Position numbers and translations under genes: made by a program
The notes under the pieces: model-generated
Told to the model about the DNA's origin: nothing
The model's database searches: none
Seen by the model: only the letters and a program-made list of their open reading frames with translations
DNA from: Thermoguttaceae bacterium
GTDB lineage: Bacteria > Planctomycetota > Planctomycetia > Pirellulales > Thermoguttaceae
NCBI GenBank assembly: GCA_017441605.1
Contig: JAFRXD010000059.1
Span: 62,001-126,000, forward strand
Length of the DNA: 64,000 nt
Reading direction: 5' to 3'
Shown here: positions 58,485-64,000 of the stretch, in pieces
Layout of the letters: each line of letters starts with the position of its first letter
Position numbering within the stretch: position 1 is the first letter of the stretch

Positions 58485-59360
58485 TTATTGGTATACCCGA
58501 ACGTAGTCGATTTTAAACTCCGCCGGGCACGTGTCGTCGGCGATTTCGCCGCCCCAGGCGCCCCCGATCGCGGTATTGAGGATCAGATAGCATTTCTGAT
58601 CGAACGGCCAAGCGGTCGTTTTCGGCTCTTCTTCGGACTTCTCAAAATCGAGAACGAGCGCGTCGTCGACGAAGATCAAGAGTTTTTCGGGGGTCCATTC
58701 GAGCGAATAGACGTAGTAGCGCTTTTCGAGATCCTCGAAAACGACGCTCTTTCCCTTGCTGACGACTTGCCAGCGCTCTCCGCCCTTTTTGCGCATATGG
58801 ATCGTGCCGTGCGACGTTTTAGGCGTGTGCCCGACGTACTCCATAATGTCGATTTCGCCGCAGCCGGGCCAACCGACTTGGCGGATATTGTCGCCCATCA
58901 TCCAGATGGCGGGCCAAATCCCCTTCCCCGACGGAAGCTGGGCGCGAACCTCGACCCGCCCGTATTGCCAAGACGCCTTTCCAAGAGTCTCGATCGCCGC
59001 GGACGTGTACTCCGCCTCTTTTTGCCCTTTGTTGGCGGGCTTGCCCTCGATCGAGTATTTTTCTTTGATCGTCTTGATCGTTAGGGCGCCGTCTTTTTGG
59101 AAAATGTTTTCGACGCGCGCGTCGGTGTAGTACTGCGCCTCGTTGTTGCGGACGTAGCCGACCTCGTAGCTCCACTTGGTCGGGTCGGGCAAACCCTCGC
59201 CGTTAAATTCGTCTTGCCAAACGAGGGACAGTTCGCGCCCGTCGGACGTCTTGACGGTTTTCGGGGCGTCCCCTTTGACCGGCTCGGTCGTTTCGTCGGC
59301 GCGAAGGGCGACCGGAGCCGCGACGAGCAGCGCGAGGGAGAGAATTAGACTGTGTTTCAT
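58485..59360 (-). CDS. Secreted GH16 endo-beta-glucanase (laminarinase-like)
   Basis: 291 residues with signal peptide MKHSLILSLALLVAAPVALRA. A single GH16 jelly-roll: LVWQDEFNGEGLPDPTKW at the start, YGRVEVRAQLPSGKGIWPAIWM, and the catalytic GEIDIMEYVG with E169 (nucleophile), D171 and E174 (acid/base). It ends FKIDYVRVYQ, as full-length bacterial laminarinases do. GH16 enzymes of this shape hydrolyse beta-1,3-(1,4)-glucans; the exact substrate is not certain. It lies 52 bases after cytidylate kinase on the same strand. Confidence 0.92.
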   Translation of the reverse strand: MKHSLILSLALLVAAPVALRADETTEPVKGDAPKTVKTSDGRELSLVWQDEFNGEGLPDPTKWSYEVGYVRNNEAQYYTDARVENIFQKDGALTIKTIKEKYSIEGKPANKGQKEAEYTSAAIETLGKASWQYGRVEVRAQLPSGKGIWPAIWMMGDNIRQVGWPGCGEIDIMEYVGHTPKTSHGTIHMRKKGGERWQVVSKGKSVVFEDLEKRYYVYSLEWTPEKLLIFVDDALVLDFEKSEEEPKTTAWPFDQKCYLILNTAIGGAWGGEIADDTCPAEFKIDYVRVYQ

Positions 59361-59412
59361 CGCGTGGTTTCCTTAATTTGCTTTGCCGCGCTCGAGAGCG
59401 CGCGGGAATACG

Positions 59413-60084
59413 TTATCGGCGCAAAAAGGAGAGGCGCTCGCGAGCGGCGCGCTCCATTTCGCCGACGACTTGCTCGATCGATTTTCCGTCCGATTCGACG
59501 CGAATCGCGTCCTCGGGCTCGCGGAGAGGGCCGATCTCGCGATTGGAGTCGCCGCGGTCTCGCTCGACGATTTGGGCGAGGACCTCTTCGAACGGGGCGC
59601 TCTCGCCTCGGCGCTCGAGCTCGCCGAGACGGCGGCGCGCTCGCTCTTCGGGGGAGGCGGTCAAGTAGAATTTGCAGGCGGCGTCGGGAAAAACGACGGT
59701 GCCCTGGTCGCGCCCTTCGGTCGCGATCGGGCGCTCGAGCCCAATTTTGCGCTGGAGTTCGACGAGCGTCTCGCGAACGGAGGGAGCGCCCGCCGGATAC
59801 CGAACCAAGCGCGAGATCTCTTGGGCTCTCACGGCGTCGGTAACGTCCTCGCCGTCGAGAAAGGTCCGCCCTTGGCGCGACTCCAACGTCGACTCGCGCG
59901 CGACTTTGTTCAAAAGCTCCTCGTTTTGTAAATCGAGCCCTAGGCGAAGCGCTTTGAGCGCGATCGCGCGGTACATGGCTCCCGTGTTGAGATATTCGAT
60001 TCCGAGCCTCGACGCGAGAGCTCTGGTCGCGACGCTTTTTCCGGCTCCGGCCGGACCGTCGACGGTAACGACGTCGATCGACAT
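59413..60084 (-). CDS. cmk: Cytidylate kinase
   Basis: 223 residues. P-loop GPAGAGKS (10-17) at the very N-terminus, LNTGAMYRAIALKAL (CMP-binding region), the DGEDVTDAVRAQEIS segment, EGRDQGTVVFPDA, and RRLGELERRG lid. It phosphorylates CMP and dCMP. Length is normal. D in EGRDQGT stands where many have EGRDIGT, a common variant. Confidence 0.93.
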   Translation of the reverse strand: MSIDVVTVDGPAGAGKSVATRALASRLGIEYLNTGAMYRAIALKALRLGLDLQNEELLNKVARESTLESRQGRTFLDGEDVTDAVRAQEISRLVRYPAGAPSVRETLVELQRKIGLERPIATEGRDQGTVVFPDAACKFYLTASPEERARRRLGELERRGESAPFEEVLAQIVERDRGDSNREIGPLREPEDAIRVESDGKSIEQVVGEMERAARERLSFLRR

Positions 60085-60793
60085 ACCGCGGATTCTCCTC
60101 TCTTTCGCGCGCGACGAACCGGCGGAACTCCCGACGGAATCGGCGCGTATCGAGGTTATTGTACCAAAAAGTCGTCGCGCTCTCCAGGCGCGCTAAGTTT
60201 TTTATCTCAACTTCTTGAAAGCGTTTTTTGGACTAGTCCGATTATACGAAAAATCAGAGTTAAGTAGACGGAGCAAAAACAAGAATATGGATAATTTAGT
60301 AAAAATTCGGTTGTCAAACGGAATAACTTGGGTAGAATACGGAAGCTTTAAAAAACTCGTTTTCGACGATTGTCTCTCGACCAAGAGCGCGTTTCGGAAT
60401 CGAGGAGAGAGTTCGTCGATCTAGCGCGCGCCCAAAGCGGGAGCGTCGCGCCGCCCCGCGATCGCGCGAACCGAGAAAGAATGATTCGAAGGTTGATTTT
60501 AACGATCGTTCGCTTTTGAGCCGTTTTTGCAAATGTTGCAAATGAGCCTGTTGAAACGACGATCCCGCGACCTCTCTTGAATTAGTTGGGGCTAAAGGCG
60601 TCGAGAGCCCTACAGGGCGGCGCCGATAAAACTTGAAGCGGAGCGCCGAAAAGCGCCCGCCTTTTCTCGATACAGAAAACGAGCGTCGCCTTTCCGCCGG
60701 AAGCGAGAGAGGCGCGTTGGTCGCCGAACCCGCGAGTCGAAGCGCTCGCGAGAGTTCGAGATATTGCGCGATAAAGAGGAGCGCCGTTATTCA
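60085..60793. other. Long intergenic region upstream of the sigma factor gene
   Basis: About 700 bases without a convincing gene. It holds a strong plus-strand promoter (60311-60338), an AT-rich stretch (60190-60360), a 10-base palindrome AACGATCGTT (60501-60510), two adjacent copies of TTGCAAATG (60527-60544), and several small inverted repeats (for example near 60638-60661). If the promoter serves the sigma gene, the leader is about 450 nt. Small frames here (such as 60287-60424) lack coding signs. Confidence 0.55.
60311..60338 (+). promoter_or_regulatory. Strong candidate promoter for the sigma factor gene
   Basis: TTGTCA (60311-60316), 16-nt spacer, TAGAAT (60333-60338); five of six matches in each hexamer. 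Predicted start is near 60345. Confidence 0.6.
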
Positions 60794-62857
60794 ATGAAAC
60801 GCGAATTCGACGATTTCGACCGAGAGGATTGTTTCGATTCGTCTTATCTCGACACGGAGCGTTACGCGAACGATTCGTTTTATATTGACGAATATTCGTA
60901 CGACGACGAGCGCCCCCCTTACTTTGAAGAGTCTCGCGATTATTCCGACGAGTACGAGGACGTCGATTTTGACGCGCCGCGGCGCGAGCCGACGGAAGAA
61001 GTCGACGACGCCGACGAGCGCCCAATCGACTCCTACGACGACCCGATTCGCATCTATCTGGTTCAAATGGGCGACATCCCGATGCTCACTCGGGAGGAGG
61101 AGCGGCGCGCCGCCAACGAAATCGAGCGCGCGCGGAAGCGCTTTCGGAAAGTCGCCCTGCGTCTCGACCCGGTCGTTCGGGATCTGATTCGCCTCTTGGA
61201 CAAAATCCGTCGCGGTCGCGCGAGGCTCGATCGCACGATCGACGTTTCGGTCTCCGATTTGCCGGCGAAAAAGCGCTTTCTGGCCCTGCTCGACCCAACG
61301 CTTCGCACTCTGAAAAAAATGCTGGCGAAAAACCGCGAGGACTTCCTCGCGATCAGTTCCGGAAAGCTTTCGCGCGACGAGCGGATCGCTCGACGACGAT
61401 GCGCGAGGCAGCGGCGCGCGCGCGCCTCTCGACTGCTTAACGAGCTGAAGTTGCGCACCTCTTCGTTCCTTCCGGTTTTCGACAAGTCGCTTCGTCGATA
61501 CGAAAAGACCCGAGAGCTTCTTTCGCGAGCTCGGGATCTGCGGCGCGTTATCGCCGAGCGCGAGTCGCGCGCCCCTTGGCTTCAAAACTCGGCTCTTCCC
61601 TCGAAGTCCGAGGTGCCGACCGGCGAGCGCGCCGACGTTTGGACGATGGAAGGGGGCTGGAAGCGGAGGGACTCGGTCGACGCGCCGGTCTCGTCGGAAG
61701 CGGCCGGTCGAGTCGAGGTTTCGGAGCTTTCGCTGACGCCGCGCGGGGCGGTCTACCGAGTCGAGTCGGAGGATTCCGACGCGTCTCGCGACCCGGAGCT
61801 CGACGCCCTTCGCAAAGAATATCGCGGAATCGTCGCGGCGTTGCGGCGGCGGCGGCTCGAGGCGAGCTCCGCGCTCTCGGACTACGGCCGCGAACTGGAT
61901 CTCGCGACGCGGCGCCGAAGGGAATTTGAAAGCGCGAAGCGCAACTTCTCGGCGGGGAATTTGCGCTTGGTCGTCAGCATCGCGAAGCGATATCGCAACC
62001 GCGGCCTGAGCTTCCTCGACCTCATCCAAGAGGGGAACACGGGATTAATGCGCGCGGTCGACAAATTCGAGTACCGCCGCGGCTTTAAATTCTCCACGTA
62101 CGCGACTTGGTGGATTCGCCAAGCGATCTCGAAAGCGCTGGCGGAGCAATGCCGCGCGATTCGGATCCCCAACCATCTTTTGGAAACGATCAAAACGGTT
62201 CGGAAGGCGACGCGGGATCTTTCTCGCACCTCGCGCGTTCCCCCCACGCCTCAGGAAATCGCGGAAAGCTCGGGGCTCTCGGTCGCGGAAATCCGCGCCG
62301 CCGTTCAGGTCTCGCGGCCTCCCCTCTCGCTGGATCGCCCCGTCGAGGGCGGAGACGAGAGCTTTTTCGGGGAGTTTCTCGAAGACCCTCGGAAGAACGA
62401 TCCGCTCCTCGAACTGAATCGATCGGCGCTGCGCGAACGGCTCGACGAGGCCCTTTCGGCCCTTTCTTTCCGCGAGCGCGAGATCGTCAAATTGCGATTC
62501 GGGCTCGTCGACGGATACGCGTACACTCTGGAGGAAGTCGGTCAAATCTTCAAAGTAACGCGCGAGCGCGTTCGCCAAATCGAGGCGAAGGCGGTCGGAA
62601 AATTACGGCATCCGGCGCGCTCCAATTCGCTGCGGTCTTTCTACGAGGGCGCGAGGGAGTCCGGCGACCGGTTCGCGGCCCAGCGCGAGCCGGTCAAAAA
62701 GCGCGAGCAAGAGCAAGAGCGCGCGTCTCGGGAATCGGAGCCGCGAGCCGACGAGTCTCGGTCGGTCGCGAGCGGCGCCCCGTTCGTCCCGCTCGAAGCC
62801 GCCTCCTACGCCGAGTCTCCGGTCTTTATGGGCTCCTTGACGAGCGCGGGTTCGTAA
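60794..62857 (+). CDS. RNA polymerase sigma-70 factor (group 1/2) with large insertion
   Basis: 687 residues from the ATG at 60794; GAGGAG lies 12 nt upstream. A TTG 30 bases earlier has no ribosome site. Parts: an acidic N-terminus (1-80); region 1.2 [21 protein letters not shown] (about 83-105); an unusual insert (about 119-380) of basic helices and a Ser/Val-rich part; region 2 [20 protein letters not shown] and [13 protein letters not shown] (about 385-450); region 3 [20 protein letters not shown]; region 4 [18 protein letters not shown] and [17 protein letters not shown] (about 550-612); and a 70-residue Arg/Glu/Ser tail not usual for the family. It directs promoter recognition. Because region 1.1 is atypical and the tail is extra, it may be an alternative group 2 factor. 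Confidence 0.88.
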   Translation: MKREFDDFDREDCFDSSYLDTERYANDSFYIDEYSYDDERPPYFEESRDYSDEYEDVDFDAPRREPTEEVDDADERPIDSYDDPIRIYLVQMGDIPMLTREEERRAANEIERARKRFRKVALRLDPVVRDLIRLLDKIRRGRARLDRTIDVSVSDLPAKKRFLALLDPTLRTLKKMLAKNREDFLAISSGKLSRDERIARRRCARQRRARASRLLNELKLRTSSFLPVFDKSLRRYEKTRELLSRARDLRRVIAERESRAPWLQNSALPSKSEVPTGERADVWTMEGGWKRRDSVDAPVSSEAAGRVEVSELSLTPRGAVYRVESEDSDASRDPELDALRKEYRGIVAALRRRRLEASSALSDYGRELDLATRRRREFESAKRNFSAGNLRLVVSIAKRYRNRGLSFLDLIQEGNTGLMRAVDKFEYRRGFKFSTYATWWIRQAISKALAEQCRAIRIPNHLLETIKTVRKATRDLSRTSRVPPTPQEIAESSGLSVAEIRAAVQVSRPPLSLDRPVEGGDESFFGEFLEDPRKNDPLLELNRSALRERLDEALSALSFREREIVKLRFGLVDGYAYTLEEVGQIFKVTRERVRQIEAKAVGKLRHPARSNSLRSFYEGARESGDRFAAQREPVKKREQEQERASRESEPRADESRSVASGAPFVPLEAASYAESPVFMGSLTSAGS

Positions 62858-62880
62858 CCGCGGATCGAAAACGTTTCTCG

Positions 62881-62917
62881 AAAGCGCCAAACGCCGACGC
62901 GTTTTGGCGCTTTTTTT
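62881..62917 (+). terminator. Terminator of the sigma factor gene
   Basis: AAAGCGCCAAA (62881-62891) and TTTGGCGCTTT (62903-62913) form an 11-bp stem with an 11-nt loop, continuing into seven T (62911-62917). Confidence 0.9.
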
Positions 62918-62951
62918 ATTCCCCTTTTTCGAGTTTTTTTGTCGCGAGATC

Positions 62952-62980
62952 TTGCCAACGGTCTCGAGTTTCGTCATAAT
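62952..62980 (+). promoter_or_regulatory. Promoter for the ExbD gene
   Basis: TTGCCA (62952-62957), 17-nt spacer, CATAAT (62975-62980); five of six matches in each. Predicted start is near 62987, about 56 nt before the ATG. Confidence 0.6.
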
Positions 62981-63042
62981 CTAAGAACGAAGAGCGCGGC
63001 GGCGCTCGAGCGCGCGTTCCGGAGCGGAAAGAGAGCGGACTT

Positions 63043-63555
63043 ATGAGAGATCGTCGCGAGATCGTCGCGGAAAAAGAGTCGAGTTTGCAAATGACGTCGA
63101 TGATCGACGTCGTGTTTCTCCTTTTGGCGTTCTTTGTTATTACCTATAAGACGCCGGAGCTCGAGGGGGACTTCAACATCCGAATGCCCGCCAACGCCCA
63201 GTCGAGCGCCCCGGCGGAAATCGACGACCTGAGCCCGGTCGTCGTTAAGTTGTCCTCCGACGACAAGGGGAATCTCCGAGGAATCTTGTTCGGAGAAAGC
63301 CCGCAAAAAGACTTTAAGGAACTGCGCCAGTCGGTTTATCGTCATATTGTTCGGAACGACGTCTCGTTTCAAGAGGCGTTTAACGGCGAGGTTCCCGAGT
63401 TTAACGACAGCCTCGAGATCGAATTAAACTGCGACAAGCAATTGCGCTACGAATACGCGGTGCAAGCGATCACGGCGGTCACGGGGTATCTCAACGCGGA
63501 CGACCAAATCGTCAAAATGGTCGACAAGGTCAAATTTTCGCCATTGGAGAAGTAA
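63043..63555 (+). CDS. ExbD/TolR-family biopolymer transport protein
   Basis: 170 residues: a short basic cytoplasmic N-terminus, one membrane helix (MTSMIDVVFLLLAFFVITY, about 17-35) with the conserved proton-path aspartate D22, then a periplasmic domain. In Ton/Tol/Mot-type systems ExbD forms the proton channel with ExbB/TolQ to energise the outer membrane. No ExbB/TolQ gene is visible nearby. The periplasmic part (DFKELRQSVYRHIV...) is of normal length. The kinase gene follows after 43 bases, perhaps in one operon. Confidence 0.88.
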   Translation: MRDRREIVAEKESSLQMTSMIDVVFLLLAFFVITYKTPELEGDFNIRMPANAQSSAPAEIDDLSPVVVKLSSDDKGNLRGILFGESPQKDFKELRQSVYRHIVRNDVSFQEAFNGEVPEFNDSLEIELNCDKQLRYEYAVQAITAVTGYLNADDQIVKMVDKVKFSPLEK

Positions 63556-63598
63556 TTAGGGCGCGCGAGTCGGCGCGCTAAGGAATCGCGGAGCGAAG

Positions 63599-64000
63599 AT
63601 GCTTTCGAACAAGCGGTTTGGTCCCTTTATTCTCGACGGTCTCATTGGTCGGGGCGGTATGGGGGCGGTTTACCGAGCGCATCGCGAAGACGACGGTCGA
63701 GTCGTCGCGGTCAAGGCGCTGCTCGTTCCTCTTGATCAGGAGCGCGAGCGGTTTTCCGCCGAAATCGCGACGATGAAGCTGCTTCGGCACGACAATATCG
63801 TTCGGCTATACGGTTTCGGCCAGGAAGAGGGGACCCTCTACTACGCGATGGAGTTCGTCGACGGACCGAGTCTTTCGACGCTTCTGAAACGCGGAACGCG
63901 CTTTACTTGGGAAGAAGTCGTCTACATCGGGGCGTCGATCTGCCGCGCCCTCAAGCACGCGCACGACCGAGGCGTCGTGCACCGCGATATCAAGCCGGCG
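63599..64000 (+). CDS. Serine/threonine protein kinase, N-terminal part (runs off right edge)
   Basis: 134 residues with no stop inside the window; start ATG with GGAG 5 nt upstream. The eukaryotic-type kinase domain begins at once: GPFILDGLIGRGGMGAVYRAH is the glycine-rich loop, VVAVKALL carries the ATP-binding lysine, FSAEIATMKLLRHDNIVRLYGF has the helix C glutamate, and the sequence ends in the catalytic loop HRDIKPA. It phosphorylates proteins on Ser/Thr. The C-lobe and any sensor or membrane domains lie outside. Location after ExbD suggests linked expression only. Confidence 0.9.
   Translation, partial: MLSNKRFGPFILDGLIGRGGMGAVYRAHREDDGRVVAVKALLVPLDQERERFSAEIATMKLLRHDNIVRLYGFGQEEGTLYYAMEFVDGPSLSTLLKRGTRFTWEEVVYIGASICRALKHAHDRGVVHRDIKPA

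Noticed and set aside
60215..60424. Small AT-rich plus-strand frame (69 codons, or 45 from an inner ATG)
   Set aside because: No ribosome site at usable distance, it covers the best promoter of the region, and the product resembles nothing.
60700..60790. tRNA-like GTTCGAG word upstream of the sigma gene
   Set aside because: No acceptor stem, anticodon arm or D-arm can be fitted around it.

Overview
The window looks like a planctomycete chromosome (phylum Planctomycetota, probably a Pirellulales/Thermoguttaceae-like gut or biofilm lineage; this is inferred). The signs are GC-rich DNA with strong GC3 bias, giant surface proteins whose N-terminus carries a variant of the planctomycete LEPR-XLL signal (here LEERQLLSA), a DUF1559 pseudopilin with an H-X9-DG tail, Tat-exported Gfo/Idh/MocA oxidoreductases, and an ExbD gene next to a Ser/Thr kinase.

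Region 1 (1-22428, minus strand) holds three consecutive LEPR-XLL genes: the 5' end of one leaving the window at base 1, one of 3646 residues (LRR, Fn3, PPC, Pmp-like beta-helix, 12 Fn3) and one of about 3489 residues (12 Fn3, beta-helix, PPC, 12+ Fn3). A fourth relative (LRR plus 4 Fn3) lies at 40780-44868. Where the C-terminus is inside the window it ends in an acidic tail, in two cases closing with FWDVLAKS. Two of the genes share near-identical promoters and a conserved 33-nt leader element about 80 nt before the start codon. The fourth has two TGTTAG-N6-CTAACA palindromes upstream.

Region 2 (22766-27496, minus) is a secreted glycoside hydrolase operon: a GH5-like enzyme, an AAA+/Fis regulator that has lost the GAFTGA loop, and a GH43 enzyme. 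A divergent promoter region separates it from Region 3 (27743-40388, plus), a cell-surface glycan locus: DegT aminotransferase, lipid-carrier sugar transferase, two tandem ATP-grasp ligases, a PaaK/CapK-like adenylating enzyme, three glycosyltransferases, a Wzx flippase and a Wzy/ligase-like membrane protein with a proline-rich tail. The set suggests a polyprenyl-linked amino sugar that is acylated or aminoacylated, elongated, flipped and polymerised.

Region 4 (44987-49153, minus) has small membrane or secreted proteins (one probably frameshifted), a Gfo/Idh/MocA protein without the usual EKP motif, a DUF1559 pseudopilin and a lipoprotein. Region 5 (49417-58396, plus) has an inositol-monophosphatase-family phosphatase, two tandem Tat-exported Gfo/Idh/MocA proteins, GalT, an MFS transporter with an AT-richer centre, and a GHL10-type secreted hydrolase: a sugar-processing locus. 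Region 6 has GH16 and cytidylate kinase (minus), a sigma-70 factor with a large insertion, ExbD, and the start of a Ser/Thr kinase running off the right edge.

No tRNA, rRNA, CRISPR array, insertion sequence or prophage was recognised. Promoters and terminators were read by eye and are candidates.
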